Source: Melanocharis versteri
Taxonomy: Eukaryota > Chordata > Aves > Passeriformes > Melanocharitidae
NCBI GenBank assembly: GCA_013397845.1
Contig: VZTG01002908.1
Location: 151,576 to 215,575 of the forward strand
Length of the DNA stretch: 64,000 bases
Direction of reading: 5' to 3'
In this document: positions 16,201 through 25,568 of the stretch, piece by piece
How positions within the stretch are numbered: the stretch's first letter is position 1
Layout: each line of letters opens with the position of its first letter
Notes under the pieces: model-generated
Seen by the model: the letters and a program-made list of their open reading frames with translations, nothing else
The model's database searches: none
Told to the model about the DNA's origin: nothing
Program-made: the position numbers and the translations under genes

Positions 16201-19200
16201 AAAACAAAACCAAACCAAAACCACCAAAAAAACCCACACTGACAGTAGTATCTCATGTCCAATTAAAATATTTCTTCCACCATTGGAAACTGTAAGGGAG
16301 AGAAAATTCCTACTTCATCACATAATCCCCTCCTCAAAATGTGTCACCTACAAAATCACGTTAAGTGAGAAAGTAAATCCATCAACTGGCAAATGCAAGC
16401 AAGTCAATTAACACAGTAGGAATGGCATTCCAGCAGAGTTGTGCCAGCTCACCACAGAAACACATGACACAGTTTGACTGTGAACCAAAACTGAAGGAGT
16501 TAGAAGGGGAAATGTACATTAAATCAGGAGTCATAAGCAGCAGAACATGTTAGGAATAGAGAGAATGAAGAGGGCTTTTTCTCCACACTCTAAAAACACT
16601 TCTCTACAGCTGCTGTGTCATTAGGTAACACTGCATAGAATAAAATACACAGGTCTGGAAAGGCTCTCATACCTTTGGTGATCGTGGGTCAGGAGGACGG
16701 GCATAAAGTTCATCTTCAGCGAGCTGGACTCCTGCAGGAACTGTTTCTGAGGGACGAGTACCATTGTATAGATGGAATTTGCAGTGAGGATTTAAGGCCA
16801 TGGCAAGAAGTTCAAGAAGGGGAAACCAATCTTGGGACAGCTTGGCCACACAGAGTTCCACTAGTCGATGAGTGTTGTTAATGATACATCTCTGTTAATT
16901 AAAAAAACAAACAAGTAAGAACATGGCAGGGGACTGCACAACAAATATGAACTATAAACTCTGAACATACATGGTTCCAGTCCTCCCCAAATCATCTCTC
17001 GTGTTTTATTTCATTCCAAAATACTGGAGGCAATAAAGAGAAACACTGACAGAAAGATGATTCCCCACTGCCTGTCCAGATCCATGTACCCAAGAGTTTT
17101 CTCACAACTCGCTACTGAGTTTCAAAGATTACATCCAGTTTTACAGTCTCCCTCTAATCACAAAGGCAGTCTCCTTCCTTATTTAAATTACCATGCTCTT
17201 CAGAAACACAACTTTAAAAACTCACATGGATCTCAAACTTCCAGCCGCTCACTGCCTCATCTGTAAGGATTTTCGTGAAGGATATTGTTAACCCATCTCG
17301 AAAAAATCGCTGGCATGCTTCACTTTTGACATCAAGGCCTATTTAAAATAAGAAAGAACAACAAACTATTAGATATGCAATTTCATTAGTTGTTACATGA
17401 ACATTTTACATGCTGAAAGCAGAGATGTGGTGTGCTGGTGTGGGTTTCTTAGCAGCTCATACAGGGCTGTGTTTTGATTTGGGCTGGAAACAGTGCTGGT
17501 AACACAGGGATGTTTTCTTCACTGCTGAGCAGCGCTTACAGATCCGAGGTTTTCCTGCTTCTCACACCACCCTGCCAGGAAGCAAGCTGGGGATGCACAA
17601 AGATTTGGGAGGGGACACAGTCAGGACAGCTGAGCCTAAAGGACCACAGGGATATCCCAGACCATATGGTGTGGTGATCAGCCTACAGAGCTGGGGAAGA
17701 AGGAAGGGGGAGATATTTGAAGCGATGTTGTTTGTCTCCCCAAGTCACCATTACATGTGATGGAGCCCTGCTGTCCTGGGGATGGCTGAACACCTGCCCA
17801 ATCATGGGAAGTGGTGCATGAATTCCTTGGTTTGCTTTGCTGCCACATAAGGCTTTTGTTTTACCTGTTAAACTGTCTTTATCTCAACCCAAAAGTTTTT
17901 TGTCCTTCTTATTCTCTCCCCCATCCCAGCAGAGGGGCAGTGAGCGAGTGGCTGTGTGGTGCTTAGTTGCTGGCTGAGGTTAGATCACAACATTTGGACT
18001 TCAAAAGCTTGGTGTTTAAAGTTTCAGAATTGATTTTAAACAAGGCTTGGATGAAAACAAACTCACATAAGCTTAAATGGACAAAAAACTTGATGGATTA
18101 ATGTTCTAGTAAAGCCACCTCAAAAAATTACACTCCATTACATAATTTTTAAATTGTTCTTAAAAACATGTGATCAGGGTTGGTTTTTTCCCCCATGTTT
18201 ACAACATGCTTTGATAGATATACTAGCAAAAATAACAAGTACGATCTTTATCTTCCATTCTTCTTTATGTTCTCCCTTATCTACTTGCTAACAGCAAAAC
18301 CAGTGAGTGAAGAGGGGTAAAAATAACCATTTCAAGGAAATGCAGAGGATAAGGCTTTAGTGAGGAACTCAGTAGCAGTCCCACAGAAATGCAGATGAAT
18401 CCTCTTGAGAGAGATGGAGATGGTCTTTAAAGAGTGCTGGAAACAACTCCCATTACTGGGCTGCCTAACTTTCGGATGCTCATGTGCCCATGCACACAAA
18501 AATTTAATTTTTTTTGTCACTAGGGCCTCCCTCTCTTTCCCACTCCATGCAATTCATCAAAAACACAGATTTGGGATCAAGTCTGAAGGTTTATATTGTG
18601 CAGTGAAATCTCATTTCAGTTTAAGTCAGTTATAAATTCCAAAAGTTGCCTTGCATCTTGCTTGCACGCGTCACGTTGGAAAGTTCTGGCAGCATGTTAA
18701 AAACTGAGTGTAAACATTAGGAGCAATAAAATCCTCTTGAAAGAAAGAGTGGAGAATATTCTTGCCTATAAAAAACTAAATCCTAAAATAAACTATTTTT
18801 TTATCGTTTAAATTTATACCATCCAATTCACTATGACATTTATTTCTGGAGCAAATCTCATTACTGAAAATACTCCATAAGTATTCCAGAATTATTGTGA
18901 AGAAAAACATCAGTCTAGCTATTAAATGCTATTTTTCAAATAGGTTTTCTTCTACTAGCAAGTAACTCCAGACTATCTGTTGATAGTTTCATGGCTCATT
19001 GTTTAACAAAGAATAATAGATCGATTCCTACACTTAAAAAGAGAATTTTCCATAAAGGAACACATCTGCTAGGAATAATGCAAGTCACAGTCTAACAGGA
19101 TTCACACTACTCTGTCAAATTTGCCCCTTTCACTTGAAGATGGTAATGCTGACATTTCGTTCTCATATGTACTTTCAATTAGCTCAGTTATGTCTCTTTC

Positions 19201-22200
19201 AATTGTAGTTCCTGAAAAGATTTAAAGATGATGCAAATATCACTCTCATTTTATAGCCAGGGTCACAAAGAAGTATTTACCCTGCAGTCATTCCGGAATG
19301 CTGATGGCCATTGGCTATATTAGGAATAAAAGCTATTTGAGAGCCCTAACCACAAGAAAATGGTGCTTGACAAAAACATGTAGTGGGGTCTTTCTAGGTT
19401 CCGTTGCTTCACAATTTAAGTAAGATACAGTCAGAAATACAGAGTTTATGTAATTTAAAAGCTGGTTATTTTTCAGTCTGTCCTTTCAGTTCCTCCTTTT
19501 GGAAACAAACCTTGCCAGAATATGAAAAATTCCCATAGACAGGTAGCAAGGAGTCCACTTTTAGGTGTTACTGAGATAATGGAGCACAGTTTAATCTATT
19601 GAGAAATGTACACAACAGAACCATTTATATTGCTTCTCTATATACACCCCCCTCTCAAATAGTGTCTGCCAAGCTCTGAGCTACCAAAACAGTGTCAGTT
19701 ACACCAAGTTACACCCTATCATATTCCTTGGGAACTGCAAGTTACTTAAAAGGAACCATGTTAGCCATCACGTAACTTCAAGTAGCAACCCCCCCCACAA
19801 AAATCTAGGATGTAGCTGTAAAGATAACACAGTAAACAACTACTTCTAAGAGCTTTCCTTGTTTTCTCCTTATCCAATAATCCTTGCATACACACATACG
19901 AATTCATCGAGAGGGCAAGAGGAAACATAATTAAATAGCAACACAGAAGTACTTTTTAGAACTGCACACCAATAACTTAATAAAAATCAAAGTGCAAAAG
20001 CATATGAATGCATTTCCACTGTTTTTCACAACTTCAAGAGGAAAAATAAGCTTTTTTTTTTCAACTAAGACTGATGCTTTGGGGAAGTACACTTATGTCA
20101 GGAGTAGCTAAATATCTCATTCTCCTCTTATTACTTCACTGCATTGACAGCTTTCAGGTTTTGGGTTGTTTTGTTTTATTTTTTAAAGACAACTTAACAG
20201 CTGGCAGAACATACATCTCCTCTCTCACAAATCACAAGCAGATAATTTCTTTTTACTGCACTGTTCCAACAACATAGACACAAAGGCATTTTCTTTTGAA
20301 AAGCTGGCATTTTTTTTGCTTCAGAACAGATGTGATCCCTTGAGCATCCTACACTTGCCTGAGGATTCCTGCCAGATCCAGCTACACACAAAGCCACCAA
20401 TTCCAAGCACAACTACAGCTGATACATCAGTGTTGGCAACAATATGCCATTATCTTATGTTGGATCACAAGGATGCACCCTAACTTTTGTTTCTCCACAG
20501 AGAAAAAAGACTTAACAATCATGATAACCCAGAATATCATGACCACAATCAGCTTTTTAGTCTCAAAGCTGTCTAGGAATGACATCTATTAACATGGAAA
20601 TGAAGTTGTCCTGGGCCAGCACCTATGCAGAAGAAAGAGCAGGCACTTTGTCTGACACTATATTCGAAACACGAAGAGCTGGTAAGTGTAGATATCCTAA
20701 AAAATTATTTTGATGTGACTTCTGCTGTTACTCAAACACAAGCAACCTCCCAGGAGAACAGAACTTTCCAGAACACATGGCAAACTTGTCAATCTGACCA
20801 GGACAATTTAACAAACACATATACAGCCCTGATATGGAACCCTCCTACTCCCAAGTCAGACACAGCAAGCACAGGTTGGACTATGCGTCTAAGCCACGCT
20901 GTCTAAAATGCTAACGTTTCTCTGATACTCTTAAAACTGTATGCGTGCCAAATCCGAACAAAAATTTATGGCAAGACATTTAAAAGCTAGACTAGAAATT
21001 TATTAAAAAACAAAAACAACTAGAATTCTTTGAGTTTTAGCATCTGCTATAAAGACCAAACCCACTAGGTCTGATATCAAAGTGAATACAGAAAACAGGT
21101 ACGACAGGACTGACAGGATTTTTACGTCTGTGAGCTTATTCAACTTCCCTACTCGTGCTAAGGCACCCATTTCTAACTACATTAACGGCTTTTTTAAAGT
21201 TCTCATCTGTGAAGATTTTGCATAGCACTCTGACACAATCTTCAAGACCAGGGCTGTAACAGAAATTATCAACAATTTTTAAGTCTTCACCAGGGATCTG
21301 AAAGAAGAAGAAAAAACTCTGCACACCAGTCTAATAATCAAATGTCTTTCAGCTCACCTTTTTTACTTAGGTCAATAGCAGCTTCTAGAAGAACTTCTAA
21401 TTCCCCCTTCGGCAATACAGGAACAACCCATCGAGGCCTATATTCAGAAACAAACAAACCCAATTTCAACTGAGCTTCTCATAAATCAAGAATTCTTGCC
21501 CCATTGTAATGCTTTTAATATAGGCTCAGTACACAGATTTTTAAATGCCCTGGTGAGTATTACACTAACCAACCCAAACAAAAACACATTCTGCTTTAAC
21601 CAAACAAAAAAAAACATTTCAAGAAATCTGGTTAAACAAAGATACAAAAAATCTGATTCCACTATCAAGATGTTTGCACAGATCACCTACACCTTGCCAA
21701 AAAAGTGAGAAAATACCTGTTGATCATGTCATCCAACTTTGCCAGGTCTGTGTGTGGAAATGCAGGCTCCTCATCTTCAAGCTGGGGTGGAGCATCAGCT
21801 TGGCCCTGCTCATCAGGCGGGGTAGCTGGGGAGTTCTCATTGGAAGAATCAGGTGAAGAAGTCTAAAATTGGGATGGAAAATACTTTAAATACTGCCTGC
21901 ACTTGTGTGCCACTTGTTCTGGCAGTTTTCCTTCCTAATGTATTCCAAAGAATCATCTCAAGTACATATCAATATAAAATAATTTGATTTCAGATGTATT
22001 AACAAAAAACAGAGCATAAAATATGCTATATTCTTTCTATCTTGGCAGTTTAAAAATCAAGCTACTTTCACAGTAAGGGAAGCGGGTAACAGCTTCTACT
22101 TTCAGCAGACCATGTTTCCAGAAGGTGAAATAAATACACTGAAGCTCCAGTTTTTACGAATCTTGCTCAGAAAAGTTGATTACTTTAAGTAGAGATAGTT

Positions 22201-25200
22201 TTCAACAAAAGCACAGACAAAAACAATCATGACAAACATTTTCTTAAAGAGTTTGCTACAAATGAGTGACCCACTACTATAACCATCTACTAACCAACCT
22301 CAAAGAACACAATTGTTAAATCTATTTTGATGGGCCATGCAAAACACAACACATTTTGCAGATGTTGCTTGTTATTCATACATAGAAATATTATGAACTG
22401 ACAGTAATAAAGGCTCAAATTGGAAGAGCAAGACTTAGGAAGACAAAACCTCAAAAACACTTTTAACCTGCTGTACCACATCTGGTTGGCAGGGAGTGTT
22501 ATTTTCTTCACAGCAGCCTGTAGGGTGCTGGGTCTTAGATCTGTGACCAAAACAGCACTGATAACACACCAGTGTTTTGTCTGTTGGTGAACAGTGCTAG
22601 CACAGATTCAAGGCCTGTTTTTCTCTTTGATAACTCCTGTCAAAACTCAGACGTAGGCAGGAGATACCATGAGGTTGAAGCAGGAAAAAGCCACCTGGGA
22701 TGTTGTCAGAGTATGAAGAAATGCAATGAGGAAGGCCAAGGTCCACCTGGAATTAAACCTGGCTAAAGATGTCAAGGCTAACAACAAGGGCTTCTTCAAA
22801 TTCATCACAACCAAAATAAATACGTGGAAAAATGTGGTCCTGTTGCTGCCTCAGCCAGGAAATCAGGGAGGAGGTCTAGAGGAAATAAGTTTCCTTTGGT
22901 TGAGAAGATTGGGTAGAGACCACGTAATTAAATTTCATATTCACAGCTCCATGGGCCCTGATGGGATGCACCCACAAGTGCTGAGAGAACTGCTGGAACC
23001 ATAGTGAGGCAGGAGAGGTGCCTGAGGGCTGGAGGAAACCAAATGTCACCCCAGTCTTCACTAAGGGCAAGATGGAGGACCCAGGGAACTACTGGCCAGT
23101 AAGCCTCACCTCAACCCCTGGAAAGGCGACAGAATTGGTCACTCTGGAGGCCACCTCTACTCACAGGGAAGACAAGAAGATGATCAGGAGGTTTCATGAT
23201 TCACTAAAGGTAAATCATGCTTGACCACCCTGATTACCTTCTACGATGAAACAACTAGCTGGGATGGATGAAGGGAGAGCAGGGGATGTTGTCTGCCTCG
23301 ACTTCAGCAAGGCTCTGACACAAGTCTCTCACAGCATCCACATTCACAAACTCAGTAAGTGTGGATGGGATGAATGGACAGTGGTGTGGATTGAGAACTG
23401 GCTGAATGGCAGATCCCAGAGGTTGATAATCAGTGGCACAGGGTCCAGTTGGAGGCCTGTCACCAGTGGTGTCCCCCAGGGTTCAATACTTGGCCCAGGA
23501 CTGTTTAACCTATTCATCAATGACTTGGGTGAGGGCAGATGCCTCCTCAGCAAGCTCTCTGAAAACACAAGGCTGGGAGGAGGGGCCAATACCCCAGAGA
23601 GCCGGGCAGCCCTCGGGAAGGACCTCGACAGGATGGAGAGATGGGCAGAGAACCTCCTGCAATCCAGCAAAGGCAAATGCAGGGTCCTGCACTGGGGAAG
23701 AACAACCCCAGGCACCAGGATGGGCTGGGACTGACTGACAGGCTGGGAAGCAGCTCTGGGAGCAGGACCTGGGGGTCCTGGTGGACAATGAGCTGTCCCT
23801 GAGCCAGCACCATGTCCCTGTGGCCAAGAAGGCCAATGGGATCCTGGGGTGCATTAGGAAGAGCACTGCCAGCAGGTCGGGGATGTGATCCTGCCCCTCT
23901 GCTCCGCCCTGTGAGGATCACCTGGAGTGCTGTGTCCACCTCTGGGCTCCTGGAGAGACATGGAGCTCCTGGAGTGGGTCCAGCAGAGAGTGGCAAAGAT
24001 GATGGAGGGACTGGAGCATCTCCCTGAGGAAAGGCTGAGGGAGCTGGGCCTGTTTAACCTGGAGATGGCTCAGAGGGCACCTCATCAATATCTGCAGAAA
24101 GGTGTCAGAGGATGGACCAGGCTCTGCTCAGTGATGCCCAGCAATAGCACAAGAGGCAACGGGCAAAATCTGAAAGACGGAAGTTCCATTTGAACATGAG
24201 GAAGAACTTAACAGTGAGGCTGACTAAGCACTGGAACAGATTGCCCCGAGAGGCTGTGGAGCCTCCTTCTCTGGAGATATACTGTCCAGTCACAATCCTC
24301 AGTAAGGTGGTCTAGGGAACCCTGCTTGAGCAGGGAACCTGGATTAGATGACCACCAGTTGTACCTTTGAACCTCACCCATCCTGTGATTCTCACTTTGC
24401 CCCCAGCAGTTAACAGGGCAAGAGGCTGGGAGGGAACACAGCCGGGAGAGCTGACCTGAAATGACCCAAAAGATACTCCATGCCACAGAGCGTCACACTT
24501 GGCAATAAAACAAAGGGGTTTTCTTTCCCAAGGCAGCTGTTGCTTGGGGACTAGTTGGGCATCCATCAGCTGGTAGTGAGTGATGGCACTTTGCATCACT
24601 TGTTTCCCCCTATGCCTTCATTTATTAAACTGCATTTACCCAAACAGTTTCTCTTTTTTTCCTTCCAATTCTCTTCCCCATCCCAGTGAGGCAGAGGGAG
24701 TCAGTGACAGTGGAGACTTCCTTGGCAGTTCAGGGTCAGCCCATCACACATATCAAAGTACAATTCATTCTCAGGAAGGAGCAATCACTAAACCTTATGG
24801 TATTAAAAAAATATCATCTTCATACTGAATTAAATTACAATGTGTGGCTTTTCTTTTAAGTGGCCTTGGCTTTACATGATATTTGCTAAAAGCATCTTCT
24901 CTGGTATTTTTTTTCCCCAACAAAAAAGAATCATTACACTGTGATGTAATATATGAAAGCTTTTGCTTGTCTTCTGAAAGCAAGAAACGTGTGAAGCTAT
25001 TCAGGAAGTCCAGTACAATGAACGAGGACCCGGATGCAGCTGCTCTGGAAGGGCTGATACCTGGGTAAGCTGCTTTATCCAGAAAGTGCTTTTGCAGAAC
25101 TGAGCAAAAACCAAACTCACAGACGTAGTGTGGTTCTACCAATCTGTGGCAGGTAAGTCTACAACGTGGTTCTGAGGAAGCTTCTGGTATTAATCCAAGA

Positions 25201-25568
25201 AGGCTTCTCACCCAAAATCAGTATGCTTGAAAGAACTATGCCACTGCCTGAAAATGGAGCATTTTTTGCAATGCCATGCTCTCTAACCATATTTACTTTG
25301 CCAATACCATTGCTGTCATCCCTCAAAGTATTGCTGTACTTCCAGAAACGCATAAAAAAAGTCTAACTTGACTAGAGATCTCCAGAAATATACAAATTCA
25401 AATAATTCAGGAACAATATTTCTAAAGAACAAATTCCTTTATTTTTAGATGAATTGATTGTTAATACCATACCTGATTCTGCTGGAGGGGAGGCTGGGAC
25501 TGTCCATCAGGAGCCTGGCCCTGGCTATCATTCCCTCCTACGGGAGAGCCACGAGTCGTGGCTGTCAT
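1083..25568 (-). CDS. USP9X: USP9X, probable ubiquitin carboxyl-terminal hydrolase FAF-X, N-terminal part (exons 2-14, gene continues off the window)
   Basis: This is a deubiquitinase that removes ubiquitin from many substrates in the cytosol. Thirteen exons join at 25568-25473, 21862-21717, 21437-21358, 17338-17226, 16891-16673, 15509-15394, 15141-14890, 14812-14674, 13131-12979, 9183-9079, 7580-7374, 6521-6385 and 1216-1083. They total 1,897 coding bases, giving 632 residues plus one base. Each junction has GT and AG, and the frame is continuous throughout. The protein begins [14 protein letters not shown] and continues colinearly with what I remember of mammalian USP9X. Residues 1-80 are rich in Pro, Gln, Ser and Asp/Glu and look disordered; residues 81-632 look alpha-helical, as expected for the armadillo-like scaffold. 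The full protein is about 2,550 residues, so the ubiquitin-like domain and catalytic domain are not in this window. No stop or frameshift interrupts the exons. The paralogue USP9Y is a mammalian Y gene, so USP9X is the natural name in a bird. Confidence 0.97.
1217..6384 (-). other. USP9X: USP9X intron 13
   Basis: This is 5.2 kb of AT-rich DNA. Apart from the TG microsatellite I recognise no repeat or exon. A 192-codon plus-strand frame at 2684-3262 has no protein-like features. Confidence 0.9.
6007..6029. repeat. Short (TG)n microsatellite
   Basis: Interrupted TG dinucleotides (TGTGTGTGTTTGTGTGTG) lie in intron 13. Confidence 0.85.
6385..6521 (-). CDS. USP9X: USP9X exon 13, residues 543-588 (last split)
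   Basis: The exon encodes [20 protein letters not shown] and [20 protein letters not shown], then APQNL, with a terminal AG completed to Ser in exon 14. The donor is GTAAGA. The acceptor ends in TTTAAG rather than the commoner CAG or TAG, so it may be slightly weaker. Confidence 0.97.
6522..7373 (-). other. USP9X: USP9X intron 12
   Basis: AT-rich DNA in which I see nothing beyond the splice signals. Confidence 0.9.
7374..7580 (-). CDS. USP9X: USP9X exon 12, residues 474-542
   Basis: The exon is 69 full codons starting [20 protein letters not shown] and including [20 protein letters not shown], ending [11 protein letters not shown]. The acceptor is TGTCTTAG and the donor GTGAGT. The regular hydrophobic spacing fits the helical repeat scaffold. 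Confidence 0.97.
7581..9078 (-). other. USP9X: USP9X intron 11
   Basis: AT-rich DNA with no recognised element. Confidence 0.9.
9079..9183 (-). CDS. USP9X: USP9X exon 11, residues 439-473
   Basis: The exon is 35 full codons: [20 protein letters not shown] followed by [15 protein letters not shown]. The acceptor is CTGACAG and the donor GTAATT. A second AG lies four bases inside the exon; using it would shift the frame. Confidence 0.97.
9184..12978 (-). other. USP9X: USP9X intron 10
   Basis: This is 3.8 kb, AT-rich, with modestly GC-richer patches at about 10440-10700 and 12030-12330. I could not assign these to any repeat. Confidence 0.9.
12979..13131 (-). CDS. USP9X: USP9X exon 10, residues 388-438
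   Basis: The exon is 51 full codons starting [20 protein letters not shown] and ending [11 protein letters not shown]. The acceptor follows TTTATATTCAG, and the donor is GTAAAT. Both ends fall between codons. Confidence 0.97.
13132..14673 (-). other. USP9X: USP9X intron 9
   Basis: AT-rich DNA; nothing recognised. Confidence 0.9.
14674..14812 (-). CDS. USP9X: USP9X exon 9, residues 342-387
   Basis: The first G completes Arg341. The exon then encodes [20 protein letters not shown] and the [20 protein letters not shown] segment, ending TAERMA on a full codon. The acceptor is TCTCACAG and the donor GTAAGT. The match to mammalian USP9X looks essentially complete. Confidence 0.97.
14890..15141 (-). 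CDS. USP9X: USP9X exon 8, residues 258-341 (last split)
   Basis: At 252 bases this is the longest coding exon here. It encodes [20 protein letters not shown] through [20 protein letters not shown] and the highly charged segment [20 protein letters not shown], ending in [12 protein letters not shown] plus AG. The donor is GTAAGA. The exon is separated from exon 9 by an unusually short intron of 77 bp (14813-14889). Confidence 0.97.
15394..15509 (-). CDS. USP9X: USP9X exon 7, residues 219-257 (last split)
   Basis: The exon encodes [20 protein letters not shown] and then [18 protein letters not shown]. Its terminal AA is completed to Lys by the G of exon 8. The acceptor is GTTGCAG and the donor GTAAGT. 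It belongs to the helical scaffold and has no recognised catalytic motif. Confidence 0.96.
15510..16672 (-). other. USP9X: USP9X intron 6... through exon 7 boundary
   Basis: This is intron 6, between exons 6 and 7. It contains the A/C-rich tract at 16089-16237 and nothing else I recognise. Confidence 0.9.
16089..16237. repeat. A/C-rich low-complexity tract in intron 6
   Basis: About 150 bp consist almost only of A and C, in imperfect AAAAC- and CAAA-type units. On the USP9X sense strand this is a T/G-rich tract, roughly 435 bp below exon 6. It keeps a long frame open by chance. Confidence 0.85.
16673..16891 (-). CDS. USP9X: USP9X exon 6, residues 146-218
   Basis: This 219-base exon is exactly 73 codons and starts [20 protein letters not shown]. 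The acceptor is TTAACAG and the donor GTATGA. The first 40 residues look strongly conserved. Residues 186-211 ([20 protein letters not shown] onward) differ at many positions from the human sequence I remember. Both ends fall between codons, so skipping the exon would keep the reading frame. Confidence 0.95.
17226..17338 (-). CDS. USP9X: USP9X exon 5, residues 109-145
   Basis: The exon starts with the two bases that complete Gly108, then encodes [20 protein letters not shown] and [17 protein letters not shown]. The donor is GTGAGT after a full codon, and the acceptor is AAATAG. It is nearly identical to the mammalian protein as I remember it, with Ser in place of Cys at residue 113. Confidence 0.96.
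17339..21357 (-). other. USP9X: USP9X intron 4
   Basis: The 4.0-kb intron carries the solo LTR at 17431-17992. Close to exon 4, at 21139-21297, there is a minus-strand open stretch behind an acceptor-like signal. The rest is AT-rich and unassigned. Confidence 0.9.
17431..17992 (+). mobile_element. Solo ERVL-like LTR in USP9X intron 4
   Basis: The element is about 562 bp and runs from TGTGCTGG to a terminal ATCACAACA, giving TG...CA ends. Blocks shared with the LTR at 22472-24750 include GGACAGCTGA, a GGGATATCCCAGACCATATG segment and a closing GAGTGGCTGTGTGGTGCTTA block. The flanks TGTGG (17426-17430) and TTTGG (17993-17997) match at four of five bases and could be the target duplication. There is no internal viral sequence. 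It is antisense to USP9X. Confidence 0.75.
21358..21437 (-). CDS. USP9X: USP9X exon 4, residues 81 (split) to 108 (split)
   Basis: This 80-base exon encodes [20 protein letters not shown] followed by IDLSKK. Its final G begins a Gly codon completed in exon 5. The acceptor is ATATAG and the donor GTGAGC. It marks the entry from the disordered tail into the folded helical region. Confidence 0.96.
21717..21862 (-). CDS. USP9X: USP9X exon 3, residues 33-80 plus two bases
   Basis: The exon encodes [20 protein letters not shown] followed by an acidic stretch and the [16 protein letters not shown] segment. The last two bases (AG) complete an Arg codon with the first base of exon 4. The acceptor is TTTTAG and the donor GTATTT. 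The Ser/Pro/acidic composition indicates a disordered tail before the helical scaffold. Confidence 0.96.
22472..22629 (+). mobile_element. ERVL-like LTR, 5' half, split by a CR1 insertion
   Basis: The segment starts with TG at 22472. It resembles the first third of an avian ERVL-type LTR as I remember it, including the GATAACACACCAGTGTTTTG motif. It stops at CTTTG, where the CR1 sequence begins, and the same LTR resumes at 24395. Confidence 0.6.
22630..24394 (+). mobile_element. 5'-truncated CR1 LINE with decayed reverse transcriptase
   Basis: This copy of about 1.77 kb encodes recognisable pieces of the CR1 second ORF in shifting frames. From 5' to 3' these are a pre-RT block ([17 protein letters not shown] near 22950-23000), a [10 protein letters not shown] block near 23085, and the DFSKA...SHSI and [20 protein letters not shown] motifs at about 23300-23525. 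Farther on are the downstream LQWVQQR-like and HWNRLP-like regions and the 3' tail ending near 24394. The catalytic FADD box is replaced by LSEN at 23555-23566, and several frameshifts and stops are present, so the copy is dead. It is antisense to USP9X. Confidence 0.92.
24395..24750 (+). mobile_element. ERVL-like LTR, 3' half, split by a CR1 insertion
   Basis: The segment continues the LTR interrupted at 22629. It has GGCTGGGAGGGAACACAGCC near 24425 and the AGCTGACC block, then the GCATCACTTGTTT block and the ATTAAACTG region. It ends in a degraded ...CCATCACACA. The TATA-like region has decayed to AATAAAAC. I see no target duplication around the whole LTR. Confidence 0.65.
25473..25568 (-). 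CDS. USP9X: USP9X exon 2, coding part, residues 1-32
   Basis: This part encodes the start methionine followed by [13 protein letters not shown] and a Gln/Pro-rich run, ending in LQQNQ. The donor is GTATGG directly after a complete codon. The start is supported by an in-frame TAA at 25605-25607, only 12 codons upstream, and by a purine at position -3. From memory the human protein has Asn at residue 15, where this sequence has Ser. Confidence 0.96.

Larger units (their letters stand above)
21863..25472 (-). other. USP9X: USP9X intron 2
   Basis: The 3.6-kb intron is dominated by the LTR/CR1 nest at 22472-24750. The 24751-25472 part is unassigned. It holds a GC-richer patch at 24980-25065 that reads [16 protein letters not shown] up to a GTAAG, with no gene I recognise. 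Confidence 0.9.

Noticed and set aside
16022..16411. A 129-codon plus-strand frame rich in Lys, Thr, Asn and Gln
   Set aside because: It is a translation of the A/C-rich simple tract.
23344..23996. Minus-strand frames of 118-149 codons opposite the CR1 element
   Set aside because: They are shadows of the CR1 reverse transcriptase region on the other strand.
24883..25068. Plus-strand frame ending [16 protein letters not shown] next to a donor-like GTAAG
   Set aside because: It is a single short stretch without a recognised relative or a second exon, in an intron of the opposite-strand gene.
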